Shown here in pieces: positions 1 to 8,805 of a stretch of 64,000 bases of DNA. A program made the translations under genes and the position numbers. Positions within the stretch are counted from its first letter, which is position 1, and each line of letters opens with the position of its first letter. The stretch comes from Corynebacterium kroppenstedtii (lineage in GTDB: Bacteria; Actinomycetota; Actinomycetes; Mycobacteriales; Mycobacteriaceae): positions 16,788-80,787 of the forward strand of contig NZ_QFRA01000014.1 in the NCBI RefSeq assembly GCF_003243515.1. The letters run 5' to 3'. Below the pieces are notes generated by a model, which did not search any database, was not told where the DNA came from, and saw nothing but the letters and a program-made list of their open reading frames with translations.

Positions 1-636
1 CACATCCTCATAACCAGCGTCGTCAAGCCCGCGTCGGATCTCCGCGACCTGCCCGTCCATCATCCCCGATGGGCTGACAATGTGCGCCCCCGCCTTGGCC
101 TGCGATACCGCCATCTTCACATTCAGTGGCACGGTCTTGTCATTATTAACGACGACGGTCCCGTGCTTGTCTTCCGTCAGCACCCCGCAGTGCCCGTGAT
201 CGGTGAATTCGTCCAAGCAGGTATCGGCCATGACCAGGATGCTGTCACCGAATTCCTTACGCACCGCGGCGATTCCGCGGTTGAGGATGCCGTCCGGGTT
301 CCACGCCTCGGATCCTTGGGCGTCTTTCTCCTCCTCGAGGGGGATGCCGAACAGGTCAACGCACCGCACGCCGGCGTCGCGGGCCTCGCGAACAGCGTCG
401 AGAAGAGAGGACACCGTATGTTGGTACTGCCCCGGCATGGAGGGGATTTCTTCCGGCTTGTCAATGCCATCGCGGACAAATAACACCTGGATCAGGTTGG
501 CCGGATCTAAACGAGTCTCTGCGACGAAATCCCGCATCGTCGCCGACGTCCGCAAACGGCGGGGGCGACGTTGAAGACCTAAGCTATCGCGGGATGTGCG
601 GTTCGTGCTCTGAGAGGATTCGTTAGTTTGTGACAT
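1..636 (-). CDS. hemB: Delta-aminolevulinic acid dehydratase (porphobilinogen synthase), C-terminus cut by window edge
   Basis: HemB condenses two 5-aminolevulinate molecules to porphobilinogen in the cytoplasm. The first 212 residues are present; the gene runs off the left end of the window, so its catalytic lysines are outside. The N-terminus starts MSQTNESS and carries the usual RPRRLR entry. The metal-site segment reads DTCLDEFTDHGHCG: two of the three zinc cysteines of the E. coli or human type are present and the middle one is Asp. The PSGMMDG motif that follows is typical of the family. It is last in the order hemA-hemC-hemD-hemB and 35 bases downstream of hemD. The ATG start at 634-636 is the only good one. 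Confidence 0.93.
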   Translation of the reverse strand, partial: MSQTNESSQSTNRTSRDSLGLQRRPRRLRTSATMRDFVAETRLDPANLIQVLFVRDGIDKPEEIPSMPGQYQHTVSSLLDAVREARDAGVRCVDLFGIPLEEEKDAQGSEAWNPDGILNRGIAAVRKEFGDSILVMADTCLDEFTDHGHCGVLTEDKHGTVVVNNDKTVPLNVKMAVSQAKAGAHIVSPSGMMDGQVAEIRRGLDDAGYEDV

Positions 637-671
637 GCGCCCCAGGGTACTACGTGGTCCCGACACACTAC

Positions 672-2330
672 TTACGAGGACTTTTTCTTCTTCCGCGCTT
701 TCCTCGGCGGCGGCAGCTGCCCCGCCGCGCGCAAACCTGCCACATGTTCAGCCAGCGCGTCCACGAGTTCGGGAATCCCGGCTTCTTCCGGCACGACGTC
801 GACGCGCAAACCACATTCCTTCGCGGTCGCTGCCGCCATCGGGCCGATGCAGGCAATAATTGTGCGCTGGTGCGGTTTCCCGGCGATGCCAACAAGGTTC
901 TTCACCGTCGACGATGACGTGAAGCACACCGCGTCGAACCCGCCGGACTTAATCATGTGGCGAATATCAGCGCTGGGCGGGGCCGCGCGAACGGTGCGGT
1001 AGGCCACGACATCGTCCACGTCCCAGCCCAAGTCAATGAGACCATCAACCAGAACGTCGGTGGCAATATCTGCACGGGGAAGAAAAACCCTGTTCACGGG
1101 GTCAATATCGGCATCATAGGGCGGGAAAACATCCACTAGTCCCGACGCGGAACGCGCATTGGCTGGAGGCATGAGCTCGGGATTAATGCCCAGGTCCGTC
1201 ACAGCCTTGGCCGTTTTCTTCCCGACGGTCGCGATGCTCACCCCAGCGAAGGCGCGGGCGTCCAGGCCGATCGCTGTCAGTTTTTCCCACACGGCTTTCA
1301 CCGCGTTCACCGACGTGAAGACGATCCACTGGTAGCGCCCGTCAACCAAACCCTTGATGGCGCGTTCCATCTGGGCCGGGCTGCGCGGGGGCTCCACAGA
1401 GATCGTCGGCACTTCCCACGGGATCGCACCGTGTTGAGCCAAGCGGGTACTCATCGGCCCTGCCTGCGACTTTGCTCGGGGCACCAACACCGACCAGCCG
1501 TACAACGCCCGGTTTTCCCACCACGAGTACTTGTTGCGCGCACCGACCTCGACGCCAATGGTGACCACCAAATGACCTGGCAGATCGCCCTCGCACGATG
1601 TCAACGTGCCCAAAGTGACGTCGTAGGTTTTCTGCAAACGAGTAGTGCCATTCACCGTCACGGTGGCCGGCGTACTTTCGGGCAGACCGCGGTCCACCAG
1701 CCGGGACTCGATGACGGGGAGGTCCTGCGCCTCCGCCTGGAGAACCAGCGGCTGGGGTGCCTGAGCCAGCCGGTCCCACGTCGCGGTATCGTCGCTACCC
1801 GTCACATCCGTTTCGGTAAAACTCGAACCGACGGCAATCCCCGCGAACGACGGAACCGTCGAGGGAACCGACATTCCCGGAACAACCTGGAAATCGGCAT
1901 CGTGAGCCGCGACAGCACTAATTTCCGCTAACACCGAGGTATTACCCAAAGGGTTACCCGCTACCAGGCGAATAACGTCGGTACCCGTGGCAGCCTGAGC
2001 CAACATGGCATCGGCCATCGTCTGAGGGTCGCCCTCGGGACTGCGAATATTCGCCGCCGTCGGGGGCGGAGGGGGCGTTGGCCGTCGGCGAGACCCTCTT
2101 GCTTTCGCTTCCTCCACCATCCGGGCAAACTCTTGCTCGGCTTCCTCTACTTTTTCGCGCGGAACGGGGACATCTTGTCCCACGAGGCGGCAAATAGGTT
2201 CACCGACGCCGTCATCTACCCATGCGTCCGCAATAGATGTCAGAACTTCTCGTGCGCGCACCGTTAAGAGGTCAGGGTTACCGGGGCCGGCACCGACGAA
2301 CAGGATGCGCCCTGGAGTCGAGTTGGTCAT
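672..2330 (-). CDS. hemD: Uroporphyrinogen-III synthase fused to an N-terminal SUMT/CobA-like methyltransferase domain
   Basis: This 552-residue fusion is typical of actinobacterial hem clusters. Residues 1 to about 270 have the fold of uroporphyrinogen-III C-methyltransferase, with the GAGPG loop at residues 13-17. The second signature of that family (GDPFVFGRG type) is degraded to GNPLGNTSV, and a Pro/Arg-rich insert sits near residues 77-95, so methyltransferase activity is doubtful. From about residue 280 (WSVLVPRAKSQAG) the protein matches HemD, which closes hydroxymethylbilane to uroporphyrinogen III. It is followed by hemB after 35 bases and preceded by hemC after 149 bases. The C-terminus is Lys-rich (KARKKKKSS). 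Confidence 0.9.
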   Translation of the reverse strand: MTNSTPGRILFVGAGPGNPDLLTVRAREVLTSIADAWVDDGVGEPICRLVGQDVPVPREKVEEAEQEFARMVEEAKARGSRRRPTPPPPPTAANIRSPEGDPQTMADAMLAQAATGTDVIRLVAGNPLGNTSVLAEISAVAAHDADFQVVPGMSVPSTVPSFAGIAVGSSFTETDVTGSDDTATWDRLAQAPQPLVLQAEAQDLPVIESRLVDRGLPESTPATVTVNGTTRLQKTYDVTLGTLTSCEGDLPGHLVVTIGVEVGARNKYSWWENRALYGWSVLVPRAKSQAGPMSTRLAQHGAIPWEVPTISVEPPRSPAQMERAIKGLVDGRYQWIVFTSVNAVKAVWEKLTAIGLDARAFAGVSIATVGKKTAKAVTDLGINPELMPPANARSASGLVDVFPPYDADIDPVNRVFLPRADIATDVLVDGLIDLGWDVDDVVAYRTVRAAPPSADIRHMIKSGGFDAVCFTSSSTVKNLVGIAGKPHQRTIIACIGPMAAATAKECGLRVDVVPEEAGIPELVDALAEHVAGLRAAGQLPPPRKARKKKKSS

Positions 2331-2418
2331 GGAGATCCTTTATAGCGGGGTCGAACCGCGGCTAATTTTGACTAAAAGAGAATAAATCCTACTACGTACT
2401 CAATCCAAAACGACGACA

Positions 2419-2463
2419 CCCTCCGACATCACAGACAGGGGCTAGTACCCGGCCGACGGAGGG
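2419..2463 (-). terminator. Hairpin between hemC and hemD, possible weak terminator or attenuator
   Basis: CCCTCCG at 2419-2425 pairs with CGGAGGG at 2457-2463, and the long loop contains a second small stem (GGG and CCC around TACTAG on the minus strand). It lies directly after the hemC stop on the minus strand. The bases that follow (TGTCGTCGTTTTGG) are only modestly T-rich, so partial termination is more likely than full termination. Confidence 0.35.
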
Positions 2464-2479
2464 CCCCACACCGGCGCAC

Positions 2480-3367
2480 TCACATCAAATCCATCGCGCC
2501 ATGCGCACGTAGATACTCCGCTGCTTGGTGGCCAATGTCCTCGGTTGGTTCGCCTTCGGAACTCCACGTCACACGCTTGGAACCGTCCACCGCGAACACG
2601 CCCGCACGGAACGAATCCTCCGTCGCATAGGCACCCACGGGGGCGGTACATCCCGCGTTCAACGAGGCCAACACCGCACGCTCCGCGATAGCTCGACGGT
2701 GAGACATCTCGTGGTCAAGCACACGAATCGCATACAGGGCTTCCTCGGAACAATTCTCCTTCCCCTCAGCGACGACCTCCACCGCCAGCGCGCCCTGCGC
2801 CGGAGCAGGTAGCACCGTGTCCACGTCCAGCGTTTCCGTCGCCTCCCCCAGACGACCAAGACGCTCCACACCGGCGCGCGCCAAAATCACCGCGTCCAGG
2901 TCTTTCCCTAACCGCCCGATACGCGTATCGACGTTGCCGCGGATAGGCACGACGGTGCAGTCCGGCCTCAGCGCCCGGACCTGCCCCATGCGCCGTGGGG
3001 CACCGGTTCCAATCATCGACCCGGCCGGCAAGTCCGCCAGCGGAATCCTGTCGCGGGAGAACACCACGTCACGGGCGTCGACCCTGGGCGGAACGGCCAA
3101 ACGAAAACGCGGGTCAGGTGCCGTCGGCAAGTCTTTGAAGGAATGCACAGCCAACGAGCACTCACCCGCGGCAAGTGCCGTGCGGAGTGTCTGCGTGAAC
3201 ACGCCGACGCCGATCCGAGCAACAGGAGTACCAGCACCCTGTGACGCGTCCCCCGGTGTATGAACTGTGAATAGTTCAGCTTCTAATCCGGCGGAAATCA
3301 GCGCGTCCCGGACGTGCCCAGCTTGGGTTAATGCAAGCGCGGAACCCCTGGTGCCAATACGAATCAT
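2480..3367 (-). CDS. hemC: Hydroxymethylbilane synthase (porphobilinogen deaminase)
   Basis: HemC joins four porphobilinogen units to hydroxymethylbilane. The 295 residues are the normal family length. The N-terminal IRIGTRGSALALTQA motif, the SFKDLPT motif and the cofactor-attachment segment LNAGCTAPVGAYA (Cys240 would carry the dipyrromethane) are all present. Its ATG overlaps the hemA stop codon in an ATGA junction at 3364-3367, which shows translational coupling to hemA. Nothing unusual is seen. Confidence 0.96.
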   Translation of the reverse strand: MIRIGTRGSALALTQAGHVRDALISAGLEAELFTVHTPGDASQGAGTPVARIGVGVFTQTLRTALAAGECSLAVHSFKDLPTAPDPRFRLAVPPRVDARDVVFSRDRIPLADLPAGSMIGTGAPRRMGQVRALRPDCTVVPIRGNVDTRIGRLGKDLDAVILARAGVERLGRLGEATETLDVDTVLPAPAQGALAVEVVAEGKENCSEEALYAIRVLDHEMSHRRAIAERAVLASLNAGCTAPVGAYATEDSFRAGVFAVDGSKRVTWSSEGEPTEDIGHQAAEYLRAHGAMDLM

Positions 3368-4902
3368 GAATGCCCTTTCTTCACATCCGATCCATCATGT
3401 CGAAGCCCCATGATCGCTCCCATACCACGAGGGTCGGCGGGATCAGGCAAGGCCATAGGAACAGCGTAGTTGGTCAATGACGAATCTGGTTGTGGCACAG
3501 AGGGCTCCGGCCGTCCTTCGGCCGCCGACGGGTACTCCACATCGTCCAGGCCGAACAGGTCCCGGATCGCGTCCGAATAGGTCATATCCGTGTGGCCGGC
3601 CAGTTTCTTGAGCTGAACTGTCGGCGTGTGCATGAGCTTATCCACGACGCGCTTCATGGCGCTGTGGACTTCTTTGCGTTCTTTCTCGCTCAGGTCCGGG
3701 GTGCGGGAATCGATCCGGTCCAGCTCACTGCGCAAAATGTCCGCACCGCGACGACGCAACGCCTTGACCGTCGGCACGACATCTTGGCTACGAATGCGCT
3801 CGACGTATGACCGCAGTTCCTCGGCGACGACGGACCGTGCCAGTGCAGCCGCATCATCAGAGACGATGCTGGGCTGGGCACTTTCTGGTAATCCCTGGTT
3901 GTGCTTGACGACGTCGCTCTGGTCCTCGAGGGCAGCGCGGCGCTCTTTCTGCATTGTGTCGATATTCAACACGGTGACGCCGGGGCGAGGAGCGCACACG
4001 ACGTCGCGAGGAAGAGACAAATCACAAATGACAAGGTTGGCGGAGGTTTCGGACGAAACGCCGTGGTGCTGTTCGGCGCGAGCCGCGAGTGCCTGGTCAA
4101 CCATCGGAGTATCGACTAACGGATCCAAGGCTCCGGTAGCGGTGACGACGATATCCGCGCGGGACATCTCTGTCACAAGGTCGGACAGATCGGTCGCATC
4201 TGCTGATACGCCCACCTCGCGGGCGTGGGACGCCACTTTTTGCGCGCGACCCAGCGTGCGGTTAGCAATGGTCATCGACGCGCCGAAGCGACCAAGGTGC
4301 GTCGAGGCCAACGAGGCCATCGCACCGGCCCCCACCACGAGCGCGTGGCGTCCGTCGAGGTTGTCAACCCCCATCGCATACAGGGCCTGGCGGACGGCGA
4401 AGGACACCATCGACGGGCCTTCGTCGTCAATATCGGTCTCGGCATGAACGCGTTTGCCAGTGCGCAGCGCACGATGCGCCAATTCGTGCAGCCCGTGCCC
4501 GATGGTGCCATCCTCTGTGGCGCTTGCGTACGCGTCGCGAATCTGGCCAATAATCTGCTGCTCCCCCACAACCATGGAGTCCAAACCAGCAGCAACGCGG
4601 AGCATGTGTTCCACGGCGGACTCGGCGTATCGCACGTATAAGTGCGGGAACAGCTCAGACACCGACGCGCCCGAATACCGCGAAATGGTATCGACGATGT
4701 GCTCCACCGTGGGGTGGAAGCCCTCACACACCACGTAGAACTCGGTGCGGTTGCACGTGGAAACGATCAATGCCTCAGAAATAAACGGCTCAGTCAGAAG
4801 GTCCGCCGCCACCTTAGGGCGGTCCTCCGCACTTACCGTAGCCCGCTCCAACAAGGAAACAGGTGCACATCGATACGACATGCCTACGAGCACAATGCTC
4901 AC
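3364..4902 (-). CDS. hemA: Glutamyl-tRNA reductase
   Basis: HemA reduces glutamyl-tRNA(Glu) to glutamate-1-semialdehyde, the committed step of C5-pathway haem synthesis. The catalytic Cys is at position 50 in VSTCNRTEFYVV. The VVGEQQIIGQIRDAY segment and an NADPH-binding region around VVGAGAMASLA follow. At 512 residues it is longer than the usual 420-460, the extra length being a C-terminal tail beyond the dimerisation helix. It is the first gene of the hemACDB cluster. The 446 bases upstream hold no convincing gene and probably contain the promoter. Confidence 0.96.
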   Translation of the reverse strand: MSIVLVGMSYRCAPVSLLERATVSAEDRPKVAADLLTEPFISEALIVSTCNRTEFYVVCEGFHPTVEHIVDTISRYSGASVSELFPHLYVRYAESAVEHMLRVAAGLDSMVVGEQQIIGQIRDAYASATEDGTIGHGLHELAHRALRTGKRVHAETDIDDEGPSMVSFAVRQALYAMGVDNLDGRHALVVGAGAMASLASTHLGRFGASMTIANRTLGRAQKVASHAREVGVSADATDLSDLVTEMSRADIVVTATGALDPLVDTPMVDQALAARAEQHHGVSSETSANLVICDLSLPRDVVCAPRPGVTVLNIDTMQKERRAALEDQSDVVKHNQGLPESAQPSIVSDDAAALARSVVAEELRSYVERIRSQDVVPTVKALRRRGADILRSELDRIDSRTPDLSEKERKEVHSAMKRVVDKLMHTPTVQLKKLAGHTDMTYSDAIRDLFGLDDVEYPSAAEGRPEPSVPQPDSSLTNYAVPMALPDPADPRGMGAIMGLRHDGSDVKKGHS

Positions 4903-5348
4903 GAAAGAACCTCCTCGCAGGGGATCCCCGCTCTTCTCTGTGCGGGTGCCGGACTGTCCCCCAGCACAGAAGTCACCGGAAGGGTCGTCATCCTTACGGA
5001 ACTCTCTGAGCTAGCTGAGCGCCCCACTCGGCCCGTTCGACAGGCCAACCAGGGCACCCCGGGAGTCTCTACTAGCAGCTGCAGTAACAGGGGTAACACA
5101 GCCGATCCCACATATTCGATTAAACACCGTATCCGCTTTGCCCCTTCCATGACAAAGAAAGCGGTTACTTACGGCGTGTGGGCCACACATGAGGGGGTAA
5201 ACGCCCAGATTTTGGAGGTATTCCACAACAATTCGGGCAACCCCGGTAAGGCCAGGCAAAAATTTCATAAAACCGGTCGGAGTCAGACAGTACTCATTGT
5301 CGACGGTGGCCATCTGCAGGACGCGGTGTTCACGCCCGACGGCACCCC
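4903..5348. other. Intergenic region upstream of hemA
   Basis: I see no convincing gene in these 446 bases. A minus-strand promoter candidate has TTGTCA (plus-strand 5150-5155) and TACGGT (plus-strand 5126-5131) separated by 18 bases. It would start transcription about 220 bases ahead of hemA, leaving a long leader. An open frame (5011-5352, minus) begins in a GTGA overlap with the glutaredoxin stop, but its residue composition does not look like a protein. Confidence 0.4.
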
Positions 5349-5591
5349 TCACGCTTCCAGAGCGGCGATGAGGTCCTCGTCGTCAATTTCCCAACAGGCA
5401 ATTTCGTCGTCGTCGACGAGAACGACGGGAACACGATCCCCGAATTCCATCGCCAAGCTTGTGTCGGAATCAACGTCCGTGACCACAAACCCGGCACCCC
5501 AACGGTGGCAGATCGGGCGAATCTGCTCCGCAACACGTCGGCACGATCCACATGATTGCCTCACCATCAACTCAACCTGATGCATATACAC
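5349..5591 (-). CDS. Glutaredoxin-like protein (DUF836 type)
   Basis: This small thioredoxin-fold protein has 80 residues and a CGSC redox motif (Cys14, Cys17) after the first beta strand. The cis-Pro segment is DRVPVVLVDDDEI. Proteins of this kind lie upstream of hemA in mycobacteria and corynebacteria (Rv0508 in M. tuberculosis). The partner is unknown. The start could also be the internal Met3. It shares the minus strand with the genes on both sides. Confidence 0.85.
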   Translation of the reverse strand: MYMHQVELMVRQSCGSCRRVAEQIRPICHRWGAGFVVTDVDSDTSLAMEFGDRVPVVLVDDDEIACWEIDDEDLIAALEA

Positions 5592-5699
5592 GTCCTCAGA
5601 TACGACAAAAGCCGGCCTCGGAGGCGAAGATCCGTACAGTCACGGTTCCACCCTCACCCGACAGGTCGGCTTTGGCGAGAGCTCCTCACGGAGCCCGGT

Positions 5700-5801
5700 T
5701 TACTTACCGAGCTTCCTACGCTGAACGCGGGTGCGGCGCAGAAGCTTGCGGTGCTTCTTCTTGGACATACGCTTGCGGCGCTTCTTAATGACAGAACCCA
5801 T
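5700..5801 (-). CDS. Small ribosomal protein bS22 (33-residue AURKAIP1/COX24-type protein)
   Basis: The 33-residue product begins [19 protein letters not shown] and ends RRKLGK. It consists almost entirely of Lys and Arg. It matches the tiny actinobacterial ribosomal protein found at the same place in M. tuberculosis (Rv0500B), which binds rRNA in the 30S subunit. A ribosome-binding site AAGGA lies nine bases before the ATG at 5799-5801. The gene is too short for most ORF callers. Its place between the BldC-like gene and the glutaredoxin is conserved. Confidence 0.95.
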
Positions 5802-5953
5802 GAGGAATCCTTTATCGATAGTGAACAGTTTCTCGCCTACGCACGAGGCAGACACGAATGGCACCACTCTACCGGCCACGACGTGCTAAAACCAAAAGTG
5901 AAACGTAGGGCGCATCTGCCACGCAGTGTCCGTCACAGACATATTCGCTGGTG

Positions 5954-5980
5954 GGGGTGAGACTTTTCTAGCCTCACCCC
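5954..5980 (-). terminator. Hairpin after the BldC-like gene
   Basis: GGGGTGAG (5954-5961) pairs perfectly with CTCACCCC (5973-5980) around an 11-base loop. It lies 28 bases past the stop of the BldC-like gene on the minus strand. There is no clear T-tract, so it may be a rho-independent terminator of the short-tail type seen in actinobacteria or an RNA-stabilising hairpin. Confidence 0.45.
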
Positions 5981-6008
5981 TCGCAACCAACGAGTAGATC
6001 GCGTGCGA

Positions 6009-6200
6009 CTAGATCGCTTTGTAGTGCGACTCTTTAAGGTACTCATCCACCGCAGACTCGTGTACCCGGAAGGAACGCCCTACGCGAACAGCCGGAAGCT
6101 CACCGGCGTGGACCAGGCGGTACACGGTCATCTTGGAGACTCGCATAATGTCTGCAACTTCAGCGACCGTCAGAAACGATCCGTTTTCTGCATGGCTCAT
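6009..6200 (-). CDS. BldC/MerR-like helix-turn-helix DNA-binding protein
   Basis: A 63-residue protein, nearly all one winged helix-turn-helix domain: FLTVAEVADIMRVSKMTVYR is the HTH and LPAVRVGRSFRVHESAVDEY the wing. It belongs to the excisionase/BldC family of small regulators and matches the position of Rv0500A in mycobacteria. I chose the Met at 6198-6200 (MSHAENGSF) because family members start there; an upstream in-frame start at 6260 would add 20 residues without homology. An AAAGG lies about 14 bases upstream. Targets are unknown. Confidence 0.9.
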   Translation of the reverse strand: MSHAENGSFLTVAEVADIMRVSKMTVYRLVHAGELPAVRVGRSFRVHESAVDEYLKESHYKAI

Positions 6201-6475
6201 ACTCAGTTTTCTACCTTTCGGCACGCCGCGCTGCAGGCTTCCCCTCCCGCAGGGTGACACGCACGTGCTTAGACCAGCTTAGCGTGAATGATGTGTCATA
6301 GCGATTATAGGGGGACACAACGTGTTAATTGTGCAGTTAAGAACACCTATGGAATCGATGAAAACCCATGAGCATCATGGGACGAATGTGAAACAAAGCA
6401 ACCCAATTGGATTGCTTCTGGATTACTTCACGCCCCTAACTCTCACCGTTCAGTGCCGGAGCTTCCGGAGACGTC

Positions 6476-7318
6476 TTAGTTGTCGCCTGAATTATCCGAC
6501 TTCGACGCCGGCTTCCCCAGCTCCTCAGACTTCTTCGCACAGGCTTCCATCGCCCGGTAAAAGGCGGTGCGCAAACCGTTCTCGTCGAGGGCGCGCGTCG
6601 CTGCACTCGTCGTCCCACCTGGCGACGACACGTTCGCGCGGAGCTGTACAGGGTCGACCCCCTCCTGCGTGGCCATCGTCGACGCGCCCAATGCTGTTTG
6701 CGAAGCCAACTCCTTAGCTAGTTCGCGGGGCAGCCCCAAGTTGACGCCGGCATCCGTCATAGCTTCCAGAACGAGGAAGAAATAGGCCGGGCCCGATCCG
6801 GACACAGCGGTCGCCGCATCCATTTGCGATTCTTTGACTTCCGCGGTGTAGCCCAACAGGCCGAGCAGGTCAGAGACTGTTTCCAGTTGCTCGTCAGAGA
6901 CGAAGCGCCCCCGCGCGATCACATTGACGCCCTTACCCACGAGCATGGGAGTGTTGGGCATTACGCGCACAATCGCCGTCCCTGCGGAGGCGATACCTTC
7001 CAGCGAAGACAATGTAATGCCTGCCGCCATGGACACCAGGATCGTGTCCGTGTCGTTGTGGTCGACGACATCTGCGATGCTTTCCACCACGCCGAGAGTG
7101 TCATAGGGCTTCACGCACAGGAAAGCGATATCCGCGTTCTCTACCGCAGTTGCATCGTCGTCAACGGCGGTAACTCCATAGCGCTCTTTGAGTTCGTCGC
7201 TGCGCTCTGGGCGTCGATTAGCTACGACAATGTCCGTCGGATCGTAATCACCGGACAGTAGGCCCCCGATCAGGGCCTCGCCGATCTTTCCTCCACCAAT
7301 TACCGCGATTTTAGTCAT
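6476..7318 (-). CDS. proC: Pyrroline-5-carboxylate reductase
   Basis: ProC makes L-proline from 1-pyrroline-5-carboxylate using NAD(P)H. The 280-residue protein starts with the Rossmann motif IAVIGGGKIGEALIGGLL. The C-terminal signature region AAVSGSGPAYFFLVLEAM and the VSSPGGTTSAA motif (P5CR family signature) are intact. The length is normal. It lies 58 bases downstream of the acidic membrane protein on the same strand. A short CCGGA/TCCGG hairpin (6456-6468) follows the stop codon. Confidence 0.97.
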   Translation of the reverse strand: MTKIAVIGGGKIGEALIGGLLSGDYDPTDIVVANRRPERSDELKERYGVTAVDDDATAVENADIAFLCVKPYDTLGVVESIADVVDHNDTDTILVSMAAGITLSSLEGIASAGTAIVRVMPNTPMLVGKGVNVIARGRFVSDEQLETVSDLLGLLGYTAEVKESQMDAATAVSGSGPAYFFLVLEAMTDAGVNLGLPRELAKELASQTALGASTMATQEGVDPVQLRANVSSPGGTTSAATRALDENGLRTAFYRAMEACAKKSEELGKPASKSDNSGDN

Positions 7319-7376
7319 GAAACCAGGGTGCCAGAGTCAACCATGCACGTCCACCGACACCGACGACGCAGGTTCA

Positions 7377-8582
7377 CTACATAACGACGAGGTACGGGCC
7401 AAAGGTCAGCGCGAGCCCCACAACCGCGGCAAGAAGCATGATGAGCTTGTCTTTTTCAAGCAGAAGAGCGTGAACCACCCCGACGAACACAAGGATCATA
7501 ACGATGGCCAGCAAAGCCGTTAGCGGCACCGAGAACCTGTTCCACAGAATGGTGAACCCTTTGAACACGGCCACACCAGCAGCCAAGGCGACGATGATCT
7601 GGACGATCATCAAGCCAATGTTCATTTTGTCCGAGGACTCACCCTCGTCTGAGGAGGCACTCTTGCCCGACGACGTGACCCTGGCCGCGGCCCCGTCCCG
7701 GTCTGAAAACCGATCGTCCTCATCGGAATACTCCGACAAGTAATCCGAATCCCCGCACTCTTCCTCCGGCAGGATCTCTTCCTGCTCATCGTGCCGATAC
7801 ACGGAATCATCATCGATCTCAGAGCCGCCATCAGAGGGGTAACCGCCGCGCCCTAATCCCTGATCGTCGGCGTTATCGTCGACAGCCGCGAGGTCCTCGT
7901 CGGTAATCTGTTGCAGATTGCGAGTCTCTTCCGTCGACGGAGTTGACGCACGCGACGTCGCCACCGAAACGGAATCACGCGACTGATCATCGTCGATCTC
8001 GGAAGCACTGTCCGCTACAACACGGTCAGATCCGCCCTGATAGGCAACCCGATCCGCAACCAGATCATCCTCAGCAATGTCGCTGCTAATGGCCGAATCG
8101 TCTGACTCATCCGCACCCGCAGCCCACGTATCTTCACTCCATACAGTGTCCGCGGCGTCTTCAGCCTCGCCATCGTCTACGCGGTCGTCGGTACCCTGCT
8201 CGTCACGCGCATCGTTCTGCGCAGCTCGAGCCCAGGTTTCGTCAGACCACGACGAGTCGCTATCCACGGACTCGCTATCGGCTGAGTCGTTATCCACCGA
8301 CTCACTATCCACCGACGCCGAGGTCTCAGCCTCTACCTCATCGGCCTCATCAACATCGACGTCCGTCGGCTCTTCGTACCCGCCGTTTTCGAGGTGTTCG
8401 TCGGTAACTTTCGGAATTGATCCCGTCAGTTCTGCGACAGACACGCCCCCCTGTTCAATGTTCCGGTGCCGTCGAGGGGCAACATCGGCATCGTTAGCCG
8501 GTTCCCCAGCCACGTCGGCACTCTTCCGGCTCGCGGTGCGGCGAGCAAGAAGTTCTGCCACAGTTATTTGGTCGCCAGCCAT
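7377..8582 (-). CDS. Acidic Ser/Asp-rich membrane protein, Rv0497-like
   Basis: This 401-residue protein starts MAGDQITVAELLARR, which matches the start of the mycobacterial protein encoded between ppx and proC (Rv0497). GAGAGGA sits just before the ATG at 8580-8582, which decides this start over the longer frame to 8699. Residues from about 60 to 310 are extremely acidic, low in complexity and presumably disordered, rich in Ser, Asp and Glu. A short unit (WSDETWA, WSEDTWA) is repeated there. The last 80 residues form three hydrophobic segments, so the acidic part is a long soluble tail. Function is unknown. Confidence 0.85.
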   Translation of the reverse strand: MAGDQITVAELLARRTASRKSADVAGEPANDADVAPRRHRNIEQGGVSVAELTGSIPKVTDEHLENGGYEEPTDVDVDEADEVEAETSASVDSESVDNDSADSESVDSDSSWSDETWARAAQNDARDEQGTDDRVDDGEAEDAADTVWSEDTWAAGADESDDSAISSDIAEDDLVADRVAYQGGSDRVVADSASEIDDDQSRDSVSVATSRASTPSTEETRNLQQITDEDLAAVDDNADDQGLGRGGYPSDGGSEIDDDSVYRHDEQEEILPEEECGDSDYLSEYSDEDDRFSDRDGAAARVTSSGKSASSDEGESSDKMNIGLMIVQIIVALAAGVAVFKGFTILWNRFSVPLTALLAIVMILVFVGVVHALLLEKDKLIMLLAAVVGLALTFGPYLVVM

Positions 8583-8805
8583 ACCGTCCTCTCGACCATC
8601 AATGGAGAATGGCCCATTGTTCACGGGCCGGATATTAACGCCCTCAACCCTACCCAAGCGCAGGCCAACAATGAACATATGGCCACATTTTTGAGCCACA
8701 AACTAGTTTAACTCTTAGGTGTATAAGCCAAATAGTGTCGACAATCAAACGGTTACCGACGCTGCGACGGCCGCGAATGCCGGCGTCGCGGGGCCACAAC
8801 CCCGC

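Noticed and set aside
5011..5352. A 113-codon minus-strand frame starting in a GTGA overlap with the glutaredoxin gene
   Set aside because: The overlap is suggestive, but the product has no protein-like pattern, no recognisable motif and covers the probable hemA promoter region.
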